A stretch of 64,000 bases of DNA, from positions 1,178,001 through 1,242,000 of the forward strand of contig NZ_CP014870.1 of assembly GCF_001661075.1 (NCBI RefSeq). The letters are read 5' to 3'. Positions within the stretch are counted from its first letter, which is position 1. Each line of letters opens with the position of its first letter. Source of the DNA: Pseudomonas silesiensis (lineage in GTDB: Bacteria; Pseudomonadota; Gammaproteobacteria; Pseudomonadales; Pseudomonadaceae). A program made the position numbers and the translations under genes. Below, in pieces: positions 27,231 through 35,957 of this stretch. Under the pieces are notes generated by a model. That model did no database searches. It was not told the DNA's origin and saw only the letters and a list, made by a program, of their open reading frames with translations.

Positions 27231-27797
27231 ATGACGCTGAATGCGACCACGTCCCACACCGTCGGACCGTATTACCACATCGGCCTGACCTGGCTGAACC
27301 GCGAAGATCTGACCGTCGAACACACCCTCGGCGAGCGCGTGGCGATCACCGGGCAGGTCATCGATGGCAACGGCGATGTCGTCAACGACGCGATGCTGGA
27401 AGTCTGGCAGGCCAACGCCGCCGGCAAGTACGACCACCCCGAAGACGATCAGGACAAACCCCTGGACCCGAACTTCGAAGGGTTTGGCCGGGTGCCGGTG
27501 GATGCCGAAGGGCGGTTCCGCTTCACCACGATCAAGCCGGGCACGGTGCAAGGCCTCAAAGGCACGACCCAGGCACCGCACCTGGTGGTCCTGGTGTTCG
27601 CCCGTGGTCTGGTCAAGCACTTGCTGACGCGAATCTACTTCGATGGCGAGCCGGCCAATGTGGCTGATTCGTTGCTTGAATGCGTACCTGCCGAGCGCCG
27701 CGATACCTTGCTGGCGAAGAAGGATGCATCGGGTGTTTATCAGTGGAATGTGATTTTGCAAGGGACTGAGGCGGAGACGGTGTTCTTCGATTATTGA
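27231..27797 (+). CDS. pcaG: Protocatechuate 3,4-dioxygenase alpha subunit
   Basis: 188 residues. Shares the intradiol fold with PcaH (LEVWQANAAGKYDHPEDD, FTTIKPGTVQG, TRIYFDGE) but lacks the iron-ligand set, as the alpha subunit should; it lines the active site. TSHTVGPYYHIGLTWL at the N-terminus is characteristic. Follows pcaH with a one-base gap, giving coupled, equal synthesis of the two subunits. Confidence 0.96.
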   Translation: MTLNATTSHTVGPYYHIGLTWLNREDLTVEHTLGERVAITGQVIDGNGDVVNDAMLEVWQANAAGKYDHPEDDQDKPLDPNFEGFGRVPVDAEGRFRFTTIKPGTVQGLKGTTQAPHLVVLVFARGLVKHLLTRIYFDGEPANVADSLLECVPAERRDTLLAKKDASGVYQWNVILQGTEAETVFFDY

Positions 27798-27811
27798 GAG
27801 AACACCATCAA

Positions 27812-27843
27812 TCCCTGTGGGAGCGGGCTTGCTCCCACAGGGG
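27812..27843. repeat. REP-like hairpin after pcaG
   Basis: CCCTGTGGGAGC-GGGCTT-GCTCCCACAGGG, a compact perfect palindrome between pcaG and pcaT. Could stabilise or terminate the upstream mRNA; no T tail. Confidence 0.75.
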
Positions 27844-27925
27844 TTGTGTATTGCCAATGCTTCTGTGGAACGGGACTGTTGCAAATTGTGTCTAGACTCT
27901 GACAGTCCCCAAAGAGTGAATACCC

Positions 27926-29230
27926 ATGACTACCCCCACCGCTATTCCAGCGCACTACACCGGTGAAGAGCGCAGCAAACGGATCTTTGCAATTGTCGGT
28001 GCCTCGTCGGGCAACCTCGTCGAATGGTTCGACTTTTACGTCTATGCCTTTTGTGCAATCTATTTTGCGCCCGCGTTCTTTCCTTCCGACAACCCCACGG
28101 TACAGCTGGTCAACACCGCTGGCGTATTCGCCGCCGGGTTTCTGATGCGGCCTATCGGCGGCTGGATCTTCGGCCGGGTCGCGGACAAGCACGGTCGCAA
28201 GAACTCGATGTTGATCTCGATTCTGATGATGTGCTTCGGATCGTTGCTCATCGCTTGCCTGCCGACCTACAAGGACATCGGTGTCTGGGCGCCGATCATG
28301 CTGCTGTTCGCCCGCTTGCTGCAGGGCTTGTCGGTAGGCGGTGAGTACGGCACCACGGCGACCTACATGAGCGAAGTCGCCCTCAGGGGCCAGCGCGGTT
28401 TCTTCGCCTCGTTCCAGTATGTGACGCTGATCGGCGGGCAGTTGCTGGCGGTGTCGCTGGTGGTGGTCCTGCAACAGTTCCTTACCGAAGACGATCTGCG
28501 CGCCTACGGCTGGCGGATACCGTTTGTGGTCGGTGCGGCGGCGGCATTGGTTTCGCTGTTCCTGCGTCGTTCGCTCAAGGAAACCACCAGCAAGGAAATG
28601 CGCGACAACAAGGACGCCGGCAGCATCCGAGCCCTGTTTCGCGACCACAAGGCTGCGTTCATTACTGTGCTGGGTTACACCGCCGGTGGCTCGCTGATTT
28701 TCTACACCTTCACCACGTATATGCAGAAGTACCTGGTGAACACCGCCGGCATGCACGCCAAGACGGCCAGCTACATCATGACCGGCGCGCTGTTCCTTTA
28801 TATGTGCATGCAGCCGTTTTTCGGCATGCTCGCGGACAAGATCGGCCGTCGTAAGTCGATGCTCTGGTTCGGCGCCCTCGGTACCTTGTGCACCGTGCCG
28901 ATCCTGTTGAGCCTGAAAAGCAACACCAATCCGTTCCTGGCCTTTGTGCTGATTACCCTGGCGCTGGCGATCGTCAGTTTCTACACCTCCATCAGCGGCC
29001 TGGTGAAAGCCGAAATGTTCCCGCCGGAAGTGCGGGCACTGGGTGTCGGCCTGGCGTATGCGGTGGCGAATGCGATCTTTGGTGGTACGGCGGAGTATGT
29101 GGCCTTGAGCCTCAAAGCCGTGGGCATGGAAAACTCCTTCTACTGGTACGTGACGGTGATGATGGCGGTGGCGTTCCTGTTCAGCCTGCGCCTGCCGAAG
29201 CAGCCGAAATATTTGGAACACGATCTTTGA
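27926..29230 (+). CDS. pcaT: Dicarboxylate MFS transporter PcaT
   Basis: 434 residues. Metabolite:H+ symporter family: [19 protein letters not shown] in helix 1, [20 protein letters not shown] in loop 2-3, [21 protein letters not shown] at helix 4-5, as in alpha-ketoglutarate permease and P. putida PcaT. Probably imports beta-ketoadipate or related dicarboxylates. Separate from pcaG by 128 bp; followed by pcaB. Confidence 0.9.
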   Translation: MTTPTAIPAHYTGEERSKRIFAIVGASSGNLVEWFDFYVYAFCAIYFAPAFFPSDNPTVQLVNTAGVFAAGFLMRPIGGWIFGRVADKHGRKNSMLISILMMCFGSLLIACLPTYKDIGVWAPIMLLFARLLQGLSVGGEYGTTATYMSEVALRGQRGFFASFQYVTLIGGQLLAVSLVVVLQQFLTEDDLRAYGWRIPFVVGAAAALVSLFLRRSLKETTSKEMRDNKDAGSIRALFRDHKAAFITVLGYTAGGSLIFYTFTTYMQKYLVNTAGMHAKTASYIMTGALFLYMCMQPFFGMLADKIGRRKSMLWFGALGTLCTVPILLSLKSNTNPFLAFVLITLALAIVSFYTSISGLVKAEMFPPEVRALGVGLAYAVANAIFGGTAEYVALSLKAVGMENSFYWYVTVMMAVAFLFSLRLPKQPKYLEHDL

Positions 29231-29240
29231 TTTTTTACCC

Positions 29241-29259
29241 GTGGGCCTGACCGGCCCAC
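29241..29259 (+). other. Intercistronic hairpin between pcaT and pcaB
   Basis: GTGGGCC-TGACC-GGCCCAC, no T tail, placed just before the pcaB ribosome site; may influence pcaT mRNA stability or pcaB translation. Confidence 0.5.
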
Positions 29260-29276
29260 GCCTTCAGGGACTGTTT

Positions 29277-30641
29277 ATGAACCAGCGACCGGGCAACCAG
29301 TTGTTCGATGCTTATTTCACTGCCCGCGATATGCGTGACGTGTTCTGCGATCAGGGCCGGGTCCAGGCCATGCTCGATTTCGAAGCGGCACTGGCCCGGG
29401 CCGAAGCGCAGGTCGGGTTGATTCCGCCGACTGCGGTCGCACCGATCGAAGCGGCTTGTCGGGCGGAGCATTACGACTTCGTCGCCCTCGGAGAGGCGAT
29501 TGCCACGGCGGGCAATTCGGCGATTCCGCTGGTCAAGGCGCTGGGCAAGCAGATCGCGAAGCACGATGCCGAAGCCGAGCGCTTTGTGCATCTGGGCGCG
29601 ACCAGTCAGGACGTGATGGACACCGGCCTGGTGCTGCAACTGCGCCACGCGCTGACCTTGATCGAAAGCGACCTGGCGCAACTGGGTGAAACCCTGGCGA
29701 CCCAAGCCTTGCGTTATGTTGCGACGCCACTGGCCGGACGCACCTGGTTGCAACATGCGACCCCGGTCACCCTTGGCATGAAGATCGCCGGCTGGCTCGG
29801 CGCCGTGACTCGCAGCCGTCAGCGTCTGCAAGAACTCAAGCCACGACTGCTGGTGCTGCAATTCGGTGGTGCCTCCGGGACACTGGCGGCCCTCGGCGAA
29901 CAAGCCATGCCGATTGCCGAAGCGCTGGCGGCGGAACTGCAACTGAGCTTGCCCGAACAACCCTGGCACACCCAGCGCGATCGCCTGGTGGAATTCGCTG
30001 CGGTGCTGGGTCTGATCGCCGGCAGCCTTGGCAAATTCGGTCGCGACATCAGCCTGTTGATGCAGACCGAAGCCGCCGAAGTCTTCGAACCGTCGGCGCC
30101 GGGCAAGGGCGGTTCCTCGACCATGCCGCACAAACGCAACCCGGTGGGCGCCGCGGTGCTGATCGGTGCCGCGACCCGGGTGCCGGGTCTGTTGTCGACC
30201 CTGTTCAGCGCCATGCCTCAGGAACACGAGCGCAGCCTGGGCCTGTGGCATGCCGAGTGGGAAACCCTGCCGGAGATTTGCTGCCTGGTGTCCGGCGCGC
30301 TGCAGCAGGCGCTGTCGCTGGCCGACGGGCTGGAAGTGGATGCCGTTCGCATGGCCCGCAACCTCGACCTGACCCAAGGCCTGGTGCTGGCCGAAGCGGT
30401 GAGCATCGTCCTCGCCCAACGGGTCGGCCGCGACACCGCCCATCATCTGCTCGAGCAATGCTGCAAGCGTGCCGTGGCGGAACACCGTCATCTGCGCGCA
30501 GTACTGGGCGACGAACCGCAAGTGACCGCCGAGCTGTCGGCTGCTGAACTCGATCGTCTGCTGGACCCCGCCCATTACCTCGGTCAGGCCCATACCTGGG
30601 TCGAGCGAGCGGTGGCTGAACATTCTGCATTGACTGCCTGA
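29277..30641 (+). CDS. pcaB: 3-carboxy-cis,cis-muconate cycloisomerase
   Basis: 454 residues from the ATG at 29277, preceded by TTCAGGGA; an upstream GTG frame would run through the hairpin. Fumarase/aspartase-superfamily signature GKGGSSTMPHKRNPVG at about residue 280 and LGATSQDVMDTG at about 105. Converts 3-carboxymuconate to 4-carboxymuconolactone. 46 bp after pcaT and 11 bp before pcaD, in one operon. Confidence 0.95.
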   Translation: MNQRPGNQLFDAYFTARDMRDVFCDQGRVQAMLDFEAALARAEAQVGLIPPTAVAPIEAACRAEHYDFVALGEAIATAGNSAIPLVKALGKQIAKHDAEAERFVHLGATSQDVMDTGLVLQLRHALTLIESDLAQLGETLATQALRYVATPLAGRTWLQHATPVTLGMKIAGWLGAVTRSRQRLQELKPRLLVLQFGGASGTLAALGEQAMPIAEALAAELQLSLPEQPWHTQRDRLVEFAAVLGLIAGSLGKFGRDISLLMQTEAAEVFEPSAPGKGGSSTMPHKRNPVGAAVLIGAATRVPGLLSTLFSAMPQEHERSLGLWHAEWETLPEICCLVSGALQQALSLADGLEVDAVRMARNLDLTQGLVLAEAVSIVLAQRVGRDTAHHLLEQCCKRAVAEHRHLRAVLGDEPQVTAELSAAELDRLLDPAHYLGQAHTWVERAVAEHSALTA

Positions 30642-30652
30642 AGGAGACTGCC

Positions 30653-31444
30653 GTGGCATTCGTACAACTCGCCGAGGGCGAACTGAATTACCAACTCGAT
30701 GGCCCGGCCGGAGCGCCGGTGCTGGTGCTGTCCAACTCGTTGGGCACCGACCTGCATATGTGGGACGCGCAGATTGCGGCGTTCACCGAACAGTTCCAGG
30801 TGCTGCGTTTCGATACCCGTGGCCATGGAAAATCCCTGGTCACGCCGGGGCCTTACAGCATCGAGCAACTGGGCCATGACGTGCTGGCCCTGCTGGATGC
30901 CTTGCACATCGAGCGCGCGCATTTTTGCGGTCTGTCCATGGGCGGCTTGATCGGCCAGTGGTTGGGGATCAACGCCGGCCAGCGTCTGAACAAACTGGTG
31001 GTGTGCAATACCGCGGCGAAAATCGGTGATCCATCGGTGTGGAACCCGCGGATCGAAACCGTGCTGCGTGACGGTGTGGCGGCGATGGTCGCGCTGCGCG
31101 ATGCATCGATTGCACGCTGGTTCACCGCGGATTTCTCCGAAGCCAACCCGGAAGCGGCGAAGAAGATCACGGACATGCTCGCGGCCACCTCGCCTGAAGG
31201 TTATGCGGCCAATTGCGCCGCCGTGCGCGATGCGGATTTCCGTGAGCAGCTGTCTTCGATCAAGGTGCCGTTGCTGGTCATTGCCGGCACCGAAGATGCG
31301 GTCACGCCGCCGTCGGGCGGGCATTTCATTCAGGAGCATGTGCATGGCGCCGAATACGCCGAGTTCTATGCGGCGCATTTGTCCAACGTCCAGGCTGGCG
31401 CTGCGTTCAGCGACCGGGTACTGGCGTTCCTGTCAGCCGATTAA
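30653..31444 (+). CDS. pcaD: 3-oxoadipate enol-lactonase
   Basis: 263 residues from a GTG start with AAGGAG seven bases before it. Alpha/beta hydrolase: oxyanion region SNSLGTDLHMW, nucleophile elbow GLSMGG (Ser about residue 98), acid in AGTEDAV and His in AAHLSNVQ. Hydrolyses beta-ketoadipate enol-lactone to beta-ketoadipate. Eleven bases after pcaB and ten before pcaC. Confidence 0.95.
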   Translation: MAFVQLAEGELNYQLDGPAGAPVLVLSNSLGTDLHMWDAQIAAFTEQFQVLRFDTRGHGKSLVTPGPYSIEQLGHDVLALLDALHIERAHFCGLSMGGLIGQWLGINAGQRLNKLVVCNTAAKIGDPSVWNPRIETVLRDGVAAMVALRDASIARWFTADFSEANPEAAKKITDMLAATSPEGYAANCAAVRDADFREQLSSIKVPLLVIAGTEDAVTPPSGGHFIQEHVHGAEYAEFYAAHLSNVQAGAAFSDRVLAFLSAD

Positions 31445-31454
31445 GGGGATGGTC

Positions 31455-31847
31455 GTGGACGAAAAACAACGTTATGACGAGGGCATGAACGTCCGGCGCG
31501 CGGTACTCGGTGACGCTCACGTCGACCGCAGCCTGACTACCCTGACCGAGTTCAACTCGGAGTTCCAGGAGATGATCACCCGCCATGCCTGGGGCGACAT
31601 CTGGACCCGCCCGGGCCTGCCGCGCCACACCCGCAGCCTGATCACCATCGCCATGCTGATCGGCATGAACCGCGAAGGTGAACTCAAACTGCACTTGCGC
31701 GCCGCCGCGAACAACGGCGTGACCCGTGGCGAGATCAAGGAAGTGATCATGCAGAGCGCGATCTACTGTGGGATTCCGGCGGCCAATGCGACCTTCCACC
31801 TCGCGGAATCGGTGTGGGATGAGTTGGGAATCGAGTCGCGGGAGTGA
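31455..31847 (+). CDS. pcaC: 4-carboxymuconolactone decarboxylase
   Basis: 130 residues from GTG (MDEKQRYDEGMNVRRAVLG). I prefer this over the ATG at 31449, because AAGGGG would directly touch that ATG but is correctly spaced for the GTG. Contains GLPRHTRSLITIAMLIGMNRE and QSAIYCGIPAANATF of the AhpD-like decarboxylase fold. Produces beta-ketoadipate enol-lactone from 4-carboxymuconolactone. Last gene of the pcaTBDC operon; a REP cluster follows. Confidence 0.94.
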   Translation: MDEKQRYDEGMNVRRAVLGDAHVDRSLTTLTEFNSEFQEMITRHAWGDIWTRPGLPRHTRSLITIAMLIGMNREGELKLHLRAAANNGVTRGEIKEVIMQSAIYCGIPAANATFHLAESVWDELGIESRE

Positions 31848-31864
31848 TTCCGTAAAACTCTGCT

Positions 31865-32115
31865 GCTGACGCCTTCGCGGCGGTGCGGCGATCCGACAAG
31901 CCCGCTCCTACAGTGTTCGGTGTGAACGCTAATTATGTGTTCACCGAAGATCCCCTGTGGGAGCTGGCTTGCCAGCGAAAGCGTTCTATCAGTCAACATC
32001 TCTGTTGAATGTGCCGCCGCCTTCGCGGGCAAGCCCGCTCCCACAGTGGGCCGGTGTGAACGCCAATTTTGTGTTCACTGATGGTCCTCTGCGGGCTTGC
32101 CCGCGATGGCGGTAG
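31865..32115. repeat. Cluster of four REP elements
   Basis: REP copies near 31868-31912, 31948-31985, 32016-32050 and 32090-32112, with both GGAGCTGGCTTGCCAGCG and GCGGGCTTGCCCGCGATGG variants. They fill nearly all of the 274 bp between the convergent pcaC and porin genes. No terminator with T tail was seen here. Confidence 0.8.
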
Positions 32116-32121
32116 TGAAGT

Positions 32122-33381
32122 CTAGAGCAGGTTGATCGGATAGCTGACGATCAACCGGTTCTCGTCGAACTCGTTATTGCTGAAATCCCGGCGAATGGTC
32201 GAGTTGCGCCATTTGACGTTCAAGTCCTTGAACGTTCCGCTTTGCAGGGTGTACGCCAGTTCTGATTCGCGCCCCCATTCCTTGCCATCGGTAACGGTAC
32301 CGGTGTGCACATTGTCACCACTGATGTAGCGGTTCATCAGGGTCAGGCCCGGCACGCCGAGCGCGACGAAGTTGTAGTCGTGGCGCAGTTGCCAGGACTT
32401 CTCCTTGGCGTTGTCATAGCTCGCGTTATAACTGTCGTTGGCCAGGGTGCCGCCGCTGGTACCGTTGACCCGCATCCAGGCATTGTCGCCGGTGAGCTTT
32501 TGCAGGCCGACGTAGAAGGTGTGGCCGCCGTACTTGGCGGAGAACAGCCCAGACCAGGTCTTGTTGTCCAGTTCGCCGGCCCGGGCACTGCCGTCATCCT
32601 TGCCGTAGAAGAAGCCGAGGTTGGCGCCCAGGGTCCAGTCGCCGATGGGCTGGCTGTGGGTCACATTCAGGTATTGCTGGCTGTAGATGTCCTTGAGTTC
32701 GGCGTTCCACAGGCCGACCTGGGTGCGCTTGTCGTTGAACAGGTATTCGCCGCCCTGGAAATTGAAACGGTCGGAGGTGAACGCAGCCTGGCCGGTCATC
32801 GACATGTCGCTCATGCTGCTGTCGTCCCGGGGGCTGTTGGCGCGGAACTGGCCGCCGTAGAGCGTCAGGCCGTTGATTTCCTTCGAAGTGATCTGCCCGC
32901 CACGGAAGGTTTGCGGCAGGGAACGCCCGTCGTCGGAACGCAGGATCGGCAGCACCGGCATCCATTCGCCGACCTTCACTTCGGTCTGGGACAGCTTGGC
33001 CTTGAACGCCACGTTGGTGCGCCCGAAGTTGTCCGCCGGGCGACCGTCGCTGTCCAGCGGCAGTAATTGTGTGCCACCGGTACCTTTACCGCCGTCGAGT
33101 TTCACCGAGTACAGCCCCAGCACATCCATGCCGAACCCGACGATGCCCTGGGTGAACCCGGACCTGGCATCGAGGATGAAGCTTTGCGTCCACTCTTCAG
33201 CCTTGCCCTGCGCCCGGGTCGGGTTGGTGAAGTTGCGGTTGATGTAGAAGTTGCGCAGGTTCAGGTTGACCTTGGCCCCTTCGACAAAACCCGATTCCTC
33301 GGCTGCGGCGGGCAGCGCCGCACCGGTCAGCGCGATGGCGATCAGGCTGGGGAAAAAATACTGCGCAGTGGAAGGCGTCAT
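32122..33381 (-). CDS. OprD-family outer-membrane porin (aromatic acid type)
   Basis: 419 residues. Signal peptide MTPSTAQYFFPSLIAIALTG...AAA, then the OprD pattern: FVEGAKVNLNLRNFYINRNF, QSFILDARSGFTQGIVGFGMDVLGLYSVKLDG, and a C-terminal beta-strand ending in aromatic/hydrophobic residues (LIVSYPINLL). OprD-family channels of the OpdK/BenF type carry aromatic acids. It converges on pcaC, and a PcaR-like box lies about 212 bp upstream of its start, so it probably admits pca substrates. Confidence 0.9.
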   Translation of the reverse strand: MTPSTAQYFFPSLIAIALTGAALPAAAEESGFVEGAKVNLNLRNFYINRNFTNPTRAQGKAEEWTQSFILDARSGFTQGIVGFGMDVLGLYSVKLDGGKGTGGTQLLPLDSDGRPADNFGRTNVAFKAKLSQTEVKVGEWMPVLPILRSDDGRSLPQTFRGGQITSKEINGLTLYGGQFRANSPRDDSSMSDMSMTGQAAFTSDRFNFQGGEYLFNDKRTQVGLWNAELKDIYSQQYLNVTHSQPIGDWTLGANLGFFYGKDDGSARAGELDNKTWSGLFSAKYGGHTFYVGLQKLTGDNAWMRVNGTSGGTLANDSYNASYDNAKEKSWQLRHDYNFVALGVPGLTLMNRYISGDNVHTGTVTDGKEWGRESELAYTLQSGTFKDLNVKWRNSTIRRDFSNNEFDENRLIVSYPINLL

Positions 33382-33424
33382 GGGCTCGGGTCTCTCTGGT
33401 TTTTAGGGGTGTAACGGGTTGCGA

Positions 33425-33443
33425 CTGCAATGCGTGATTGCAG
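33425..33443 (-). promoter_or_regulatory. Inverted repeat in the porin leader
   Basis: CTGCAAT-GCGTG-ATTGCAG lies 44 bp before the porin start codon; candidate operator or mRNA hairpin. Confidence 0.4.
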
Positions 33444-33592
33444 ACAAAGGCGGGTATCAGGGACTAAAAATGAACAGGATCAGCCGGACAGGGCAGGGCG
33501 CGGGGGCATGGTGTAGAACCTGATGTTATTGGTCTTGTGTTGAGGATGGTGCGGGGAATGTACTGGATGGTTCAATCTGGAAAATCGGAATC

Positions 33593-33608
33593 GGGGCGAT
33601 TATCGAAC
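33593..33608 (-). promoter_or_regulatory. PcaR-like box upstream of porin gene
   Basis: Read on the minus strand: GTTCGATAATCGCCCC, identical to the pcaR-promoter box over 15 of 16 positions. GATAAT could be the -10 of the porin promoter. Confidence 0.6.
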
Positions 33609-33720
33609 GATAGTTTTGGTAGATTTAATACATTGCCAATGTTCACAAAAGGCCCAGGCCACTTTTGTGTGGGGAGAATGTTAACTTTTCAAAATCTATC
33701 AGTTTTGTAAGGTTGTCAAT

Positions 33721-33736
33721 CTGTCATATCTGACAG
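33721..33736 (+). promoter_or_regulatory. Lux-box-like palindrome CTGTCA-N4-TGACAG
   Basis: CTGTCATATCTGACAG fits the CT-N12-AG pattern of LuxR-family targets. Centre about 94 bp before the start of the AT-rich gene. The same arms occur at 54134-54149. Confidence 0.5.
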
Positions 33737-33821
33737 TTGTTGGCGTAGGTATGAGGGTGTAGTCTTTTTTTCGTTGTCTTTTGATTTCTTTATTTCATAC
33801 GACTTTCAGTTGGAGATGGTT

Positions 33822-34352
33822 ATGAGCTCTAAGAAAAAACAGCAGAATGCAGCAGATCTCAACGTTCTCTATAAAAATGGGCAAGCCTATTTTATATTTA
33901 ATGAGGAAGAAATTTTACTCGAACCCGTACAGGGGAGAATCAGTGGAACTCTCCATGACTATCGTGCAACGGAAGAATCAAAAACCGATGTCAGCTTGAC
34001 GAAATTGCTTTTTTCTCAGTGGACCCATAATCAACAGCGAAATTTTATGCTAATCGCTGCGGAGAGAGCTGAAGTAACCGGAATAGCATTGCGTATGGTG
34101 GGCGGAGATCTCGTGACAGGAACGCCCTACAGAATTTCAGATGAAATTACGGATGTGGGAGCACTGATTGAAGTTAAAGGAAAAGTCATTCCTGGTAATT
34201 GCATTTTAGAAGGGGTCCTTACTGTCTTGTCCGCTAATGAGTACTCAATTGATGGTTATTTCGATTTTTCCTACACTAATCTGCAAGGTGAGCGAGAGAT
34301 CTATTTTAAGTGCAATGCTTTTTCTATAAATCTACAAGCCAGCGAGAGCTAA
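33822..34352 (+). CDS. Hypothetical protein, AT-rich, no recognised domain
   Basis: 176 residues from MSSKKKQQNAADL, chosen because GGAG stands six bases before this ATG. Base composition is much more AT-rich than all neighbours, with codons such as TTA, ATA and AAA, suggesting foreign origin. Predicted mostly beta-strand (AYFIFNEEEILLEPVQGRI, SIDGYFDFSYTN), no signal peptide, no membrane helix. It stands alone between the porin and efflux operon, with a lux-box-like palindrome before it and a terminator after. I do not recognise it. Confidence 0.65.
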   Translation: MSSKKKQQNAADLNVLYKNGQAYFIFNEEEILLEPVQGRISGTLHDYRATEESKTDVSLTKLLFSQWTHNQQRNFMLIAAERAEVTGIALRMVGGDLVTGTPYRISDEITDVGALIEVKGKVIPGNCILEGVLTVLSANEYSIDGYFDFSYTNLQGEREIYFKCNAFSINLQASES

Positions 34353-34440
34353 TTAACGTTCTGGCTTTGGTTTTTTTTGTGTGAGGCGATTTCAAAGTAT
34401 TATATGTGTAGCGGTGTACTATTTTAGATGGTTGCTTTGT

Positions 34441-34488
34441 AAAAAAGCCGCCTCATGGAACCACTATGTCCCATGAGGCTTTTTTTTG
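34441..34488. terminator. Bidirectional terminator
   Basis: AAAAAAGCCGCCTCATGG and CCATGAGGCTTTTTTTT form a long hairpin with A and T runs on both sides, serving the efflux operon (minus) and probably the AT-rich gene (plus). Confidence 0.9.
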
Positions 34489-34496
34489 CTGAAGAA

Positions 34497-35957
34497 TTAA
34501 AACAACTTCATCTTCGGCGCTTCTTCTTTCTGCGGCTCGACCCTGGCGGTCTGCTCATTCCAGCCACCGCCCAGTGCCTTGTACAAATTAACCGCACTGG
34601 TCAGCTGCGCCAGACGGTCGGTGATCAGCGCCTGTTGGGCACTGAACAGCTGGCGCTGGGCATCGAGGAAGGTCAGGTTGCTGTCGACACCAATGCGATA
34701 ACGACGCTCGGCCAGACGGTAGTAGTCCTGGTTGGCGCTGACGAAATCACGCTGGGCCTGCAATTGATCGGTGTAGGTCTGTCGCGCGGCCAGGCCATCG
34801 GCGACTTCCTGGAAGGCCGTTTGAATGGACTTCTCGTAGTTCGCCACGCCGATGTCTTTCTGGATTTTCGAGTAATCCAGGCTGGCGCGCAGGCTGCCGG
34901 CGTTGAAGATCGGCAGGTTGATCTGGGGCTGGAACAGCCAGGTGCCCGAACCGCCCTTGAACAGGCCGGACAGGTCCGGGCTCAGGGAACCGGCATTGGC
35001 TGTCAGGCTGATGCTCGGGAAGAATGCCGCCCGGGCCGCGCCGATGTTGGCATTGGCCGCCTTGAGGTTGTATTCGGCCTGGAGGATGTCCGGACGCCGT
35101 TGTAGCAAGTCCGACGGCAGGCCGGGCGGAACGTCGCTCAGCAGTTCGTCGGACAGCGGCTTGGCGGTTGGCAGATTGGCCGGGATAGCGGTGCCGAGCA
35201 GCAACACCAGGCTGTTTTCATCCTGCGCGACCTGGCGGGTGTAGCGAGCCAGTTGCGCCCGGGCGTTTTCCACCGAGGTCCGCGACTGGGCCAGGTCCAG
35301 GGCCGAGGCTACACCGACTTCGTTGCTGCGGGCGGTGAGCTTCAGGCTCTCCTCGAACGCACCGAGGGTGTCCTGGGTCAGCTTGCGCAGCTCTTTGTCC
35401 GCCTGCCAGGTCAGGTAGGCATTGGCCACGCTGGCCACCAGACTGATCTGCGTGCTGCGGCGGCCTTCTTCGGTAGCGAAGTACTGCTGCAGGGCTTCTT
35501 CGCTCAGGCTGCGAACCCGACCGAACAGGTCCAGTTCATAAGCGCTGATGCCGACCGTGGCCGAGTAGGAACTGGTGATGCCCGCTTCGCCGGTCTGCGA
35601 GGCCCGTGCCGGGACCCGCTGCCGGCTGCCGGTGCCATTGGCCGACACCGCCGGGAACAGATCAGCACGCTGGATGCGGTACTGCGCCGCGAAGGCATCG
35701 ATATTCAACGCCGCGACCCGCAGGTCGCGGTTGTTTTCCAGGGCGACCTGGATCAGTTGCTGCAGGGCCGGGTCATGGAAAAACTGCTTCCAGCCCTGTT
35801 CGGCGGCGGCCTGGGCCGGCGCCTGGGCCGGCGAGTACGCCGGGCCCTGTGGATACTGGCCGGCCACCGGCGCTTCCGGCCGCTGATAATCCGGTATCAG
35901 TGAGCAACCGCTCAGCACGAGGGCGGCGATTGCGATGGAGAGTAGCGACTTGCTCAT
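34497..35957 (-). CDS. ttgC: RND efflux outer-membrane lipoprotein (TtgC/OprM)
   Basis: 486 residues. Lipoprotein signal ending [17 protein letters not shown], then two outer-membrane-efflux repeats with [20 protein letters not shown] in the second. Forms the trimeric exit duct of the tripartite pump. Its ATG overlaps the ttgB stop by one base. Closely resembles TtgC of P. putida and EmhC of P. fluorescens. Confidence 0.93.
   Translation of the reverse strand: MSKSLLSIAIAALVLSGCSLIPDYQRPEAPVAGQYPQGPAYSPAQAPAQAAAEQGWKQFFHDPALQQLIQVALENNRDLRVAALNIDAFAAQYRIQRADLFPAVSANGTGSRQRVPARASQTGEAGITSSYSATVGISAYELDLFGRVRSLSEEALQQYFATEEGRRSTQISLVASVANAYLTWQADKELRKLTQDTLGAFEESLKLTARSNEVGVASALDLAQSRTSVENARAQLARYTRQVAQDENSLVLLLGTAIPANLPTAKPLSDELLSDVPPGLPSDLLQRRPDILQAEYNLKAANANIGAARAAFFPSISLTANAGSLSPDLSGLFKGGSGTWLFQPQINLPIFNAGSLRASLDYSKIQKDIGVANYEKSIQTAFQEVADGLAARQTYTDQLQAQRDFVSANQDYYRLAERRYRIGVDSNLTFLDAQRQLFSAQQALITDRLAQLTSAVNLYKALGGGWNEQTARVEPQKEEAPKMKLF

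Larger units (their letters stand above)
33382..33821. other. Intergenic region between porin and AT-rich gene
   Basis: 440 bp between divergently oriented genes. It holds the porin leader hairpin (33425-33443), a PcaR-like box (33593-33608), a lux-box-like palindrome (33721-33736) and a marked fall in GC content rightward of about 33600. No further gene is visible. Confidence 0.6.

Noticed and set aside
24992..29221. Long minus-strand frames (755 and 476 codons)
   Set aside because: Antisense to catJ-pcaF-pcaH and pcaT; low-complexity composition.
31026..31454. N-terminal extension of the pcaC frame
   Set aside because: Lies out of frame inside pcaD; Arg/Ser-rich, whereas the PcaC family starts at the GTG at 31455.
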